Source: Hemerocallis citrina
Lineage: Eukaryota; Streptophyta; Magnoliopsida; Asparagales; Asphodelaceae
Reading direction: 5' to 3'
DNA length: 64,000 nt
Assembly: GCA_017893485.1 (NCBI GenBank)
Contig: CM030364.1
Span: forward strand, 38,273,538-38,337,537
Numbering within the stretch: the first letter of the stretch is position 1; each line of letters opens with the position of its first letter. The notes beneath the pieces are model-generated. The model was not told the DNA's origin and did not search any database. It worked only from the letters and a program-made list of their open reading frames with translations. The position numbers and the translations under genes are program-made. This document shows, piece after piece, positions 11,950 to 22,800 of this stretch.

Positions 11950-12229
11950 TGTTGGATATATAGGTATATTTTCACTATATGAATAATATTATGTGTAATA
12001 TAATTCTATGGGTAACACGTGTGTTACACGTACTAACTATATGGATATCGGAATGCGGGTTGAGTGGGTTGAGAACCCATTACCCAAACCAGTATTTATC
12101 TTATAAATACTGGCTTGTGATAGTAGTCTAGGTATTCCAATTTTGATACCTAGGATAAATATCTCAAGCACATTAGTCTAGGATATTAACCCTAATTTCT
12201 ATTGTTATAATCTCTCATAATCTCTAACA
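11950..12229 (+). repeat. 3' LTR of the 6145-12229 Copia-type element
   Basis: It begins TGTTGGATAT directly after a purine-rich tract (gaggagat) and ends TCTCTAACA. It lacks the few extra bases that the 5' LTR has near its end (gtttgagattataatc in the 5' copy). The target duplicate gaaca follows at 12230-12234. Confidence 0.85.
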
Positions 12230-12279
12230 GAACACATAAGTTCGGTTTTTGTTCTTTTGTTTCGAAGTAGTTTTGCTTG

Positions 12280-12428
12280 TGTTAGATATTATATTAGATT
12301 AAATATTGGTTTAGTCCCGTATTGGTTATGTAACAGTTTAGTCTTCCATTCTCTCCTATATATACAAGCCAATTGTATTCAGTTTATTCAATCAATAAAG
12401 AAATATTTTCTTATTCCTAATTCTAACA
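12280..12428 (+). repeat. 5' LTR of the short H2A-carrying element
   Basis: The repeat runs from TGTTAGATAT to TTCTAACA and is 149 bp. It contains a TATA-like ctatatatac at about 12357-12366 and an aataaag polyadenylation-like motif near its end. Confidence 0.9.
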
Positions 12429-12440
12429 TGGTATCAGAGC
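12429..12440 (+). promoter_or_regulatory. Primer binding site (tRNA-Met type)
   Basis: The sequence tggtatcagagc directly abuts the 5' LTR and is the standard plant retrotransposon priming site complementary to initiator tRNA-Met. Confidence 0.9.
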
Positions 12441-12708
12441 CTATCGTCCTATAAGGCCTATACTATTTTCTATGCTCGTCGTCGAGGTGGAGTGATTCTC
12501 GTCATCATCGGAATCACTCCACCTCCCAACATCCCTCTCCCAATCAAATCTCCAAAATCCTATCTCTCAAACCCTAAACGCAACTCTCCAAATCTCCAAA
12601 ATCAAAACCCTCATCCGATCTCAATCTCTCAGATCTCGATCCTTTCTCCATCCCCAAATTCCCACAAACCCTAATTTCACCTTCTCTGCAATTGCAATTG
12701 CACGATGT

Positions 12709-13365
12709 GGCAAATCGATCGGATCTGCCGCCGCCAAGAAGGCCATGTCGAGGAGCTCCAAAGCTGGTCTACAGTTCCCCGTCGGTCGCATAGCGCGCTT
12801 TCTGAAGACCAGAAAGTATGCAGAGCGAGTCAGCGCCGGTGCGCCCACGTGGCAGGACCGCCTCCAGCCGGCGCTTTGGGCCGCGGTGGCCGTTGTCGCG
12901 GCAGCACGTGCGCCGTTCTACTGCCATTGGTCTTTCGAAATTAGAGCAGCTTTGCCGTTTATCGCCTCTCTTGTGTTTATGCTGTGTTGCCTGTTGTTCG
13001 AGATAATTTCGGTGCGATTTGTGACCGCCGTTCTCGGCCTTGATTGGCATCGGTCTGCAGCTCCTCTGCCTGATACTAGATGCTGGCTTTCTCTGTGCTA
13101 TTTAAAAGCCCCTGGCCTCGGACTTGGTGCAAGGTATATGTTTTCCATGGCTGCTCTTCTCTCATTCGCCTTACCTGAGGTCGAGCGAGTCGGCGTCGGC
13201 GCCCCTGTCTACCTGGCCGCCTCCATATCCCCCATCCGCTCCTCGCCAGACCTCCACGACACCTCCCTCTCTCGAATTTCTCGTCGTCGAATTTGTCTGA
13301 GAAGTAGATGGGGTTTGCTCGATTTCCCCCAAAAGTTATTTGCTTTGGTGTTCTCTGTAGTTTGA
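12709..13365 (+). pseudogene. Histone H2A fragments captured inside the LTR element
   Basis: The open frame (ATG 12745 to stop 13365; the frame is also open upstream from about 12709) encodes an unmistakable H2A N-terminus: [20 protein letters not shown], then GRIARFLK and KYAERV, up to about 12855. It then runs for about 320 bases through non-histone sequence and returns to H2A at about 13180-13224 with [13 protein letters not shown]. The two pieces overlap in the histone (ERV.AGAP against [10 protein letters not shown]), so this is either two captures or a rearranged one. The alpha-2/alpha-3 core and C-terminal tail are missing, so no histone can form. The sequence before it (aaaccctaattt) resembles a plant 5' UTR. 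Confidence 0.8.
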
Positions 13366-13439
13366 ATTCTTTGTTTTTGACAATGGGTTTCGTACTAGTT
13401 TGTTACTGTGATTTAAAAAAAAAGTTCTTGTGCTTCTAC

Positions 13440-13800
13440 ATTCTGATCGTCAACTCACTCCGGTTGATCGATCGTGATCATCAACTCACTCCGGTTGATC
13501 GATCGTTTCTTGTGCTTCTGCATCCAGATCGTCAAATCACTCCGGTTGATCGATTGTGAGTTTGAGAGGGGGTGTTATCAGCATCCAGTTCTCAGTTCAG
13601 GGATGAGATCTCAACATCGACAATTCTCATGTCAGGGGTGAGATCCTATCATCGATTATGTCTCAAGTCAGGGGTGAGATCCCATCAGTCTATTTCTCAG
13701 TTCAGGGGTGAGATCCTATCATTGACTATGTCTCAAGTCAGGGGTGAGATCCCATTACAGATCGGGATATGGAGATCCCGCCACTGTTCGGGGTGAAATC
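13440..13800 (+). repeat. Short tandem repeats inside the H2A-carrying element
   Basis: Two arrays lie here. At 13440-13555 a unit with the core actccggttgatcgat recurs three times. At 13590-13760 a unit of about 37-40 bp with the core caggggtgagatcc recurs at least four times, alternating ctatcat and catca versions. Between them, at 13557-13576, is a second copy of the polypurine tract plus the first bases of the LTR (gagtttgagagggggtgtta), which looks like a remnant LTR boundary. Confidence 0.8.
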
Positions 13801-13958
13801 TCAACAGTGCATCGCCACTACTTCCTTCCGCAACACTTTAGTTCTCAGTTTCCGTCACATGCGCCATCAAGCACTGTTGCTGCATCACAGTTTGCCGTTC
13901 CTTCATTGTCAGTATTCCAAACTCTTGTTGTTGGAACCAGCTTGAGTTTGAGAGGGGG

Positions 13959-14108
13959 TGTTAGATATTATATTAGATTAAATATTGGTTTAGTCTCGTA
14001 TTTCTTATGTAACAGTTTAGTCTTCCATTCTCTGCTATATATATGAGCCAATTGTATTCAGTTTATTCAATCAATAAAGAAATATTTTCCTATTCCTAAT
14101 TCTAACAG
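13959..14108 (+). repeat. 3' LTR of the short H2A-carrying element
   Basis: This 150-bp repeat is preceded directly by the polypurine tract gagtttgagaggggg and followed by the target duplicate gcttg. Confidence 0.9.
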
Positions 14109-14328
14109 CTTGTAGACAAGTTATTAAAATTGATTTATTTCCTAGATTGAATTCGTGAAATTTGGTCTCGCTTGAAATGATTTCACGGGCTAATTGTGCA
14201 CATTTCTAGTTTCTAGAAAATCGATTATTGCCCCTTTCAATTTTACATGTACGTAGAGAAGTTGATGAAAGTCACCATATACCGAATCCCAATGACGATA
14301 GATGGTTGCTTGATTCTGCGACCCATTA

Positions 14329-15002
14329 GAGCATCCACAGTTGTTTGCTTTTTTGCCTTTTTTGCCATTTTTTGTGTACTGTAGCGCACACAGTCGTTTG
14401 CTATTTTGCCATTTTTTGATAATTCGTCTACAGTAGAAAGGGAGAAATAGAATTCAAAATAGCAAAATGCATATTATAGCTGACGAAATATCATGTTTCG
14501 TCTGGATTATTTAATTATATTTTTAATTGATCGGACGAAACATCATGATGTTTCGTCCGAATTAAAAAAAATTAAAAACCAAATAAATTAACCGGTTAAA
14601 TGAATTTAAGGGTGGGAATGAACATGATGTTTCGTCCCAATCCATTTTTTTAAAATTTTTAAAATTAATTTTGTAAATTTTAAATTGTTTTTGCAAATAT
14701 TTTTTACAAACTATTTTTTAAAATTGTTTTTGTAAATTTTGTTTTGCAAAAAAATTTCTTAAAACCCGGACAAAACATATTTTGAAATTTTTTTCTTCTT
14801 CGGGATGAAACACCCATATTTTTTTTTTATTTTCTAAGTTTCCGCCAGTATAATTTATTTTTTATTGACAGACGAAACATGATGTTCCTTTTTTAACGAA
14901 CTTATACATTTTTTTACCATTGGACGACTGCAGCGATTCTTCGAAATGCATTGCCATAATAAGCATTTTGTCATTTTTTCCATTGAACGACTGTGAATGC
15001 TC
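14329..15002. mobile_element. Harbinger/Tourist-type MITE
   Basis: Terminal inverted repeats gagcatccacag (left) and ctgtgaatgctc (right) are flanked by TTA on both sides (14326-14328 and 15003-15005), the target duplication of PIF/Harbinger elements. Copy B of the segmental duplication has the empty site near 32815. The 674-bp interior is non-coding and very T-rich; it contains a palindrome with core acatcatgatgt at about 14540-14555 and further gatgtttcgtc-type repeats (14490-14630 and 14870). No transposase is present, so it would need a Harbinger transposase in trans. Confidence 0.85.
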
Positions 15003-15125
15003 TTAGTGGGATCTGCTATATGCTCATGACTTTCATCGATGACTTCTCAAAAAAAGACCTTAAATAGTGAAGTAAGTATTTACCAACAATACATAAAAGA
15101 GTGGTATACTGGTAGTTCGTAATGA

Positions 15126-15807
15126 ATCTTTTAACTGTCATAGATTTTCTTTTTGCAAACAGTATCTGCCCATTGATATAATTTGGCTTATCCGATATCT
15201 TTGTACCAATATAGACATGGCATATTCCTTGATGGATGTTGCATTTGACTAAAATAAGTGTACCATCAACATTTCGAGAACTACTTGCTGGACAAATTTC
15301 CATTGTTTTCTTTTTGACTGAAGAAAGGACACAAATTACCATAGTTGAAACAAACCTCTATATAATAATCCATTCTTCCCCCATTTGCTAATCAGGATAA
15401 GAAAACAAATATTTGTAGGTTGGGATATTAATGAAACAGACAATATTCTGATATGTGGTAGTAGGCCTTCTGGTCCAAGCGAAAATGATTATTAAAAGGC
15501 GCATGAAAAACAAGCAAATATAATAGTGGCAAGTTGTTGTACCAAGCGATAAAAATAAGAACGTGATTGATCTACCCTACACCATTTGCTGCAAGACTGA
15601 CAAATCTTGAATCGTTTTGGTAATGGATGGCTTCAAGACGCAACGTAGTAAGAAAAGAAAAAAAAAAACATGGTGGTCCTTCCTCCAGAACCTTACATAG
15701 TACAATAGTTCTAGTATAAGTATACAAGCATCCATGACAACTAATAAGGGACTTAAAGATCAAATAAACACTCCACAAACTAAAAGTCATAGTAGGAGAA
15801 CAAGTAA
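15126..15807 (+). other. Upstream region of reductase gene B
   Basis: No convincing gene is seen in this stretch. It starts where homology to the copy-B 3' flank fades (about 15125) and ends at the reductase ATG. It should hold the promoter and 5' UTR; a TATA-like stretch (agtataagtatac) occurs near 15713-15725, about 85 bases before the ATG, but I cannot confirm it as the promoter. Confidence 0.4.
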
Positions 15808-16536
15808 ATGGATCAGAAGATCTTAACTGGCATCAAAGGCAAAGTATGTGTGACTGGCGCTGCTGGTTTCTTCGCTTCATGGCTGGTGAAGAGGCTGTTG
15901 GAGTCGGGATATTATGTCGTAGGAACTGTTAGAGACCCAGGTGCCCAAGTTGCATACTTATCTTCTTCTTCCTTACTTTTGTATTCTGTCATAAACAACC
16001 TACCTCAGGTGGAAATCGATCCTTGGCAGTGCCAGGAATATACTTTTGGATTGAATATTTACTGTGATTTGTTTACGTAGGTGATTACCGGAAAATAGGG
16101 CATTTGTGGGAACTGGAAGGAGCACAGGAGAGGTTGCATCTGGTAAGGGCAGAGCTGACGGAAGAAGGAAGTTTTGATGAAGCCATTATGGGATGCGAAG
16201 GTGTTTTCCACACCGCTTTCCCTGTGAGGCACAAATATGACAGGAAGGTATGCAATAGAAAAGAAGGTGATTGATTCTTTGGTACTCGCCTAAAACAAGT
16301 TGACTCAATCACAGGTTACAGTGACAAGCTTACTGGTTTTTGTTTTGCAGGCTGAAATTGTTGATGTTACAGTTGAAGGGACCATGAATGTATTGCAGTC
16401 GTGTAAGAAAAATCCGATGCTTAAGAAGGTTGTTTATACTTCTGGGGTCTCGGTAATCGCAAGGCCGACTGTTTCCCTAGAAGAACCACTTGATGAAACT
16501 TCATGGATTAGTGAAGAATATTGCGAGAATCACAAG
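15808..16536 (+). CDS. Reductase gene B, exons 1-3
   Basis: Exon 1 (15808-15940) encodes the N-terminus and nucleotide-binding loop and ends one base into a Gly codon. Exon 2 (16081-16247) completes it and encodes the second half of the Rossmann fold to residue 100. Exon 3 (16351-16536) encodes residues 101-162, including the TSG catalytic-Ser region and [11 protein letters not shown]. The ATG at 15808 is the first in frame and gives the family-typical short N-terminus. Donor gtgaggaa at 16537 opens the giant intron. Confidence 0.88.
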
Positions 16537-16784
16537 GTGAGGAACACATGTAGATTCTTGATTATATCCATACACTTCTTGAATAAATTATTAAGTTTGT
16601 TAGTGGCCCTCCCCAAGAAAAATGTATAGTTTATTGCATATATATAGCCTTCCAAATTGTTGATCAATGGCATTTTTTTCTAACAAATTTTCTCTCACTA
16701 ATGTTGATAACTAAGAGAACAATCAATAGTAACAAATTTTCAACAATTCCTTTACATAGATATATTTTACCCATAGCCCCCGCG

Positions 16785-16821
<37 letters not shown>

Positions 16822-19800
16822 AATAAAAAATAAAAAAAAAAATAAAAAAATTCTAGCTTCGTCCTTGATGTATACTATGGGGAGTGATCCCCTAATATCT
16901 GATCTTATTTCTTCTGATCTTGATCTTATTTTTTAGTTTAAGATCCAAATTTGAATTCCTACCTTCCCCTGATCCCTCTAAAAAAATTAAAAAACATTAA
17001 AAAAATGATCTAAAGGTCGTTTGATTTAATTGGCACGCATCAAGAGGAAGAAAACAAAATCCAAAAATTAAAAAACTAAAAAACTAAAAAAAACCCAAAA
17101 AACCAACCTTTTCCCAAATTGAGTCGGAGGGGGAGGCCCTGGAGGCGGCGGCGTCAATAGGTAGAGGCGGTGGAGGTAGTGCGGTGGTGATTGTGAAGTC
17201 GATGGTGGCGGCTGTGGTGGTGATGGTGATGTTGATGGCAATGGCAATGGCGGTAGTGATGGTGGTGGCATTGGTGGCGAAGAAGGTGGAAAAGATGGCG
17301 ACGGCGGAGATGGGGAAGGGGTGGCGAATGCGGAGGCACGACGGAGGTGGTTGTGGTGGTGGAAGTAGAACGGGTGGATTTCAGATTATTGAAACTAAGA
17401 AAGAGTAAGGGGAGATTATGAGGAGGAGGATTTTTTGGTTCTCAGATAAGTGAACTGGACCAGATTTTTTCCGATTTTTTTTTCGTTCTATATTTAAATG
17501 AAATGTTTGGAGCCGCTGGATCGGAGAAATCGCAGATCTTCTCAGATCCAACGGCTCTAATAGTTTAGTGGGTGTTGGATTTTAAACTAAGAATAAGATT
17601 AGATCTAAGAAGATCACTCCCTATATATTATATAAAGTCCTTATTACTAACTAAATATGAGAGGAATCTAGCAATATTCTAACTGTAAAATGGGTAAATA
17701 TAATCAAGGTAATAGAGCGAGCGAAACTTAAATAATTTTTGGTGAAAGTGGGGGGGTTGGTGAAAAAAGTTTCTATGCAAAATGGGGGTTTTTCCTTTAT
17801 TAGTTAAGTTAAAAGTATAAAAGTGGATGGCTTGAATGGAATTTTTAGAGAGGAGGGTGAGCCATTATAGCATAGACCACCTAGGCAAATATGAAACTCA
17901 GTGCCAAAAGCGAGAAACCCATCTGTGTCAGTCAATACACATAACCATCTAAGAACATGACATTAGTTGATTGTTAGCTTTTAACTTACGTGAAACCCGT
18001 CTGTGTCGGTCAACACACATAACCATCTAAGGACATGGCGTTAGTTGATTGTTAGCTTTTGAGTTACGTGTAGTGTACGTATTTTTTATGTGACGAAAAT
18101 ATTCTACTAACTAGTGATTAGTTTTTACGTATAAGTCCTCTAAAAATATTTATTGCATATACACACCTAAGAATATGCTTATATAAAAAAATTTATTTAC
18201 AAATACAACCCTAAAGGCTAAAAATATTTAAAATTGTGAGACTTATTTTCAAAAAATTTAATCATCTTTATACTCTGTATGTCTACCATTACCTCAAAAA
18301 ACCCAATCTGAACCCGCACAATATCCGAACCCAAACCCCTAACCCTTCCTCTCTCTCTTTCCGCTCTATTCTCTTCATCTCTTCCGCATTCTCAAACCCA
18401 AATTAAAAGAATCCATTATATTGAAACCGAACAAACCCATCAAATCTAAACTCAAACCCAACAAATCCATCAAATTTGAATTCAATCCAAGTGATGCGGT
18501 TTGTTTTTTGATAGAGTGTGGATGCACCAGGTGTGAGTTCGGACTCAATTTGTAAGAGGGGAAGGACTCGGTAGCGGATGGTGGTCCACAGGCTCGCCTC
18601 GGCACTGGAGGAGCGGCTCGGATTGCCTCGCCTCGGGTACCTGCAGACGGTCTAGAAACACCGGTGTTTATCCCGGTCGCAGACCCTCCGACGATCTAGT
18701 TAGTCTCTGTGAGAGAGTAGCAGTAACTAGGGTTTTGTAGGTGAAAGATTGATTACCTTTGAAGGTGAATGGGGGTCTGGTATTTATAGATAACCCAACC
18801 GGGTTTGGATCCGCTTGGGGGCCGGGTCCGGACCCGAAAAGCCCATGGGCCTGACGTGGCAAGAGGCCCAGGTGGTTTAGGGCACACGTGGCAGTGCCCA
18901 GAGTGGTTTAGGGCTGACTTGGCAAGAGCCCCAAGTGGTTTTAGGGCTGGCATGGCAGATCGTAGGGGCCCTGTGTCTCTGGGAGGATCAGAGGGCCCAG
19001 GCTGCGCCAGGTCATCTCCCTCCCTTGCCCGGCTGAGTGGACGACCCGTGAGACTGTCGAGGATCGGAGGTCGAGGGTCTCGGAGGGTCGTCGGGACAGG
19101 GGGGGCTGGCTTCGTGGTGGTGATCTTATGGCTCGGCGTCGAACCTGTGGTGGTCCGGTTACGAGCCGGATTGACTTGGAGCGAAAGCCTTCCTGGGCCC
19201 CAGGTCATTTTTATCTTACCTCATAAGCCCCCCACTCCTGCGGGGATGCGAGAGTCGGCCATGGAGGAGTAGTTTCGGAGGGTGTTAGGCCTTTGTGAGA
19301 AGGCTACCCTGGTGCGAGACCCTACCCCGAGCTGGCGAGGGTTTTATGGGTCGGCAAGGGCGATAGCGAACCGTTGGGCCTTAGTGGGAAGGCTACCCTA
19401 GTGCGAGACCCTACCTCGAGTCGGCGAGGGTCTTACGGGTCGGCAAGGGCGATGGAGAACCATTGGGCCTTCATGAGAAGGCGACCCATGTGCGGGACCC
19501 TACCCCGAGCTGGCGAGGGCTTTACGGGTCGGCAAGGGCGATGGCGAACCGTTGGGCCTTCGAGAGAAGGCTACCCTGGTGCGAGACCCTACCTCGAGCT
19601 GGCGAGGGTTTTACGGGTCGGCAAGGGCGATGGCGAACCGTTGGGCCTTCGAGAGAAGGCTACCCTGGTGCGAGACCCTACCTCGAGCTGGCGATGGTTT
19701 TACGGGTCGGCAAGGGCGATGGCGAACCGTTGGGCCTTCGAGAGAAGGCTACCCTGGTGCGAGACCCTACCTCGAGCTGGCGAGGGTTTTACGGGTCGGC

Positions 19801-22800
19801 AAGGGCAATGGCGAACCGTTGGGCCTTCGAGAGAAGGCTACCCTGGTGCGAGACCCTACCTCGATCGGGCGAGGGTTTTACGGGTCGGCAAGGGCGATGG
19901 CGAACTGCGGGGCCTTCGTGGGAAGGCTAAGTCGATGCTAGCTGACTTCGAGGAGCATTAATGGCGCTGTGGGATTTGTGCGGCGTTCCAACTTCCCGGG
20001 GCCATTAAATGGCTCCTATAATAAATGTGCGGCGCTCCGACTTCCTAGGCGTGGAGGCTGGCCCTGGGGGGAGGCTATAAATACCCCGCTCCCCCCTGTA
20101 GCTTTGATTACAGCAACGGTGGTTGATTGACCACTAGAGGTGTCTGCCTTGGGCGGACGCCTGTTCCTTTGAAAAGTTTAAACCCTGAGAGGGTCGGACG
20201 AGTGGTTATGCTCGCGCCTTGTTCTTCTCCCGATCCTCACGGCCCTGACGTGGTAGTCAGGATCGGGGGAGATCACGGCACGAGGGATGACCAATGATGT
20301 TCGGCCCCGGGGGGTGGGCTGTTCTCCCGCCATGGTCTTCTCCTGGCTGTGACGGTCCTGATGTGGTAGTCACAGTCAGGAGAGATCACGGCGGGAGGGA
20401 GGCCCATTGAGGTTCGGACCCGGGGCAGGATGCCTCGGTCGGATGGGTCTCCTCCGATCTCTGTCTTCCTTCTGGGCTGACGGCTTCTGATGGTGGTCGG
20501 CCCGAAGGAGTTAGAGAAGGGAGGTCGGCCCGATAGGGTCCCAGACAATGGTGGTTTTTCTTCCACCCTCGAACAGTTCGAGGTTTCGGCTTCCGAGGTC
20601 GTAAGCCCCGAGTTGTTCGCGGGTGAGAGGGGAATCGACCGAGTGCTGGGGCCCGGGGCACTCGCCGAGGGCGGGTGCCTTAACACTTTCAAATTAAATT
20701 TTTCCCTGCTTCCGGGGGCAGATGCTGGGGTGTTCGGATCTGACGCACTTCATCCGGACCAACCCTTGTGTCTGGCTTCAAGCTGACATGGGTGACGTCA
20801 GCGGCGCACGTCCCAGGGTGACGTGGTGCGATCCTATAGGTTGCAGTTACACGCCAATCGAGGAGTCGTTTCACAAAAAATGAGGAGTCATTTCTCCCTC
20901 TATAAATACCCCCACCCCCCTGTCGCACTGCTCACTTCTCTCTTGTTCCTTTCCCGAAAATTTCAAACACTTCGGCGCTCGATACTGCTGTTTGCGGCAC
21001 CCAGTTCGTCCATCCGAAGCGCTCAAGGTTAGTTGGTAAGTTTATTTAGTTAGGCATGTTCCGGGCTCAGTCAGGTTCGTCATCGTCGTCCGTCTAGAGG
21101 CGAAGGCCCCCCCGCCACTGGGCTTTCAGACTCGGAGTCGTGGGAAGAGGAGACGGTGTATGACGTGAAGCCTTTCCAGTCCCGGAAGATGTTTGTGGTC
21201 GAGAGTAGTGAGTCCGACGAGGGGAGCGATAGTTCGGATGAGGTCCAGATTCTGGAGTCGATGTCCGGAGAGGAGGGTGGTGAAAGCGAGGGTGAAGCCG
21301 TTGGGGCTCGGATAGGAGGCGCGGGGGGGAGATCCACGATCCAGGGAGTGGGTTCGTCCTCCATGCCGACCGGTCTGGGGCGCTTATCCACTCCCTCGCC
21401 GGAGAGGGCAAAGAAGAAGAGGGTGCCGAGGAAGAAGGGGTCGAAGGCAGGTGGGCCGAGCCAGGCGCCCGTTCTCCGGAACGTGGTGACGGGGTCGCCT
21501 GTACAATCGCAAACGTTCCTACGGTACCCCGACGACCTTTCTGATAAGGCGCTGTATGGGGTTCAACCATCTTCGCCGAGCCGGAAGACGGTGAAGATGG
21601 ATGTGCTTCCGACCGTCTTGGAAGCTGGTGACTTGGAGGTTGCGCAGTCGGCGTACCACATTGGGGTCGGTTACGAGCTCATGTTGCCGAGCCCTACCCT
21701 GCGCCCGACCGACCCCCTGGCTGCTTGGTACTGCGTCTTCCCTGTGGACGCATTCGGCTCTGGACTGAGGCTGCCGGTCCATCCGTTTGTTCGGGAGGTG
21801 CTGAATTGGGCGTCACTGGCTCCGATGCAGTACGGGCCGAATTCCTGAAGTAGATCATCTGCTTTGTGCTTTTGTGTGAGGAGCAGAAGGTGCCCCTTAG
21901 TTTGGCGTGTTTAGGGCGATGCTGGGGATCAGCTCGTCCGGGGAGTCGGAGGGGATCTATTATGTGTCGCCTCGGAGTAAGGGGAAGTTTGTACACGGTC
22001 ATCCGAACTCCATCAAGGAGTGGAAAAGAAAGTATTTTGTGGTCCGGAGTGAGGAGCCTTGGGACATCCCTACTCGTTGGAATTACCATAAGCCGAGCTT
22101 CAAAGCTCCGAGGCCGAAGGACCTGACGGCCGAGGAGTGGAAGTTTGTGGAGCGCCTCCGCCTGTCGCATAGCATCAGCTGGCCGAAGGTGACGGAGGGT
22201 CACTTGGCGCGTTGGACTGAGCCCGACCGTGCTTTGTATGTAGTTGTTTCTTTCTCTCGGTCTTATTGTTCTTTTGTGCTCATTGTCCTTAATGGATCTT
22301 TTTGCAGGTATGGATCCAGAATCAATCAAGGCTCGGAGGCTCGCCTTGAAGCAAAAGAAGGCCAAGGAGGAGGGAGGTGCGAAGAGGGCGAGGGGGCCGA
22401 CCCAGGTTGCATCTGAGGCAACACTTCACCCAAGGGGCAAGAGAACTCGCTCGGAGACGAGCAAGGAGGTTGCAGTTCAGGGGAGCTCGGGTCAGGCTAA
22501 GGCTCCCGAGCGCAGAGAGGGGAAGGGTCCCCTGGTCGAAGGCGAGGGGGTGGACAAGATGACGGAGGAGCTGCGGCAGCCGTGGGTGCCGGACTGGGCG
22601 ATCCGGAGGGGGGATTGTCTGACCCGGGGGACCCAGGCCGTCGAGGTGGCGGATAAGCTGGCGACCCCTCGGGACCGCGCGGAGATGAAGGCCGAGACGC
22701 TGGAGGAGGCGTACACGCGCCTCGCGCAGGCCAACGTGCTGGTAAGTCCGCCGACCCCACTTGCCTTGTGAATATGTCGTAAAGGAGGTTTTCTTAGTAG

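Larger units (their letters stand above)
6145..12229 (+). mobile_element. Degenerate Copia-type LTR retrotransposon (plus strand)
   Basis: LTRs at 6145-6431 and 11950-12229 start TGTTGGATAT and end AACA, and the flanking 5-bp duplication is gaaca on both sides (6140-6144 and 12230-12234). By eye the LTRs are roughly 93% identical. The interior is AT-rich and full of stops; only fragments of a Copia polyprotein can be read (see 10000-10757). A purine-rich stretch ending in gaggagat precedes the 3' LTR. Just after the 5' LTR lies a GC-rich leader (about 6470-6680) of CGCCAC/GTCGTC-type simple repeats. A second member of the family is at 38264-44006 on the opposite strand. Confidence 0.85.
12280..14108 (+). 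mobile_element. Short non-autonomous LTR retrotransposon with captured H2A sequence
   Basis: LTRs of 149-150 bp (12280-12428 and 13959-14108) are nearly identical, start TGTTAGATAT and end TTCTAACA. A 5-bp duplication gcttg flanks the element (12275-12279 and 14109-14113). The primer site tggtatcagagc (12429-12440), complementary to the 3' end of initiator tRNA-Met, follows the first LTR directly, and a polypurine tract (gagtttgagaggggg) precedes the second. The 1.5-kb interior contains no gag or pol, so it depends on enzymes of another element, as TRIM elements do. Instead it carries histone H2A fragments and short tandem repeats. It is inserted in the reductase 3' flank of copy A, and copy B lacks it. 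Confidence 0.9.
945..15125 (+). repeat. Segmental duplication, copy A (partner 31340-32940)
   Basis: Homologous blocks appear in the same order as in 31340-32940: intron 3 end, exons 4-6, 3' flank (5812-6144), then 12230-12279, 14109-14328 and 15003 to about 15125. The gaps are filled by four insertions absent from copy B: LINE 1434-5494, Copia-type element 6145-12229, short LTR element 12280-14108 and MITE 14329-15002. Copy B therefore gives the empty-site sequence for each insertion. The two copies are in the same orientation, which suggests a tandem duplication of the reductase gene. Confidence 0.85.

Noticed and set aside
15016..15342. 108-codon minus-strand frame upstream of the reductase gene
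   Set aside because: It crosses the end of the segmental duplication (about 15125), has no recognisable domain, and sits in the presumed promoter region. Probably chance.
17068..17408. Pro-, His- or Val/Met-rich frames on both strands
   Set aside because: Low-complexity reading of GGTGGT/GGCGGC repeats inside a putative MITE; no known domain.
19374..19961. 195-codon frame with an Arg/Gly-rich repeat protein
   Set aside because: Explained by the 89-bp tandem array, which is open in all plus frames; it is a by-product unless expression is shown.
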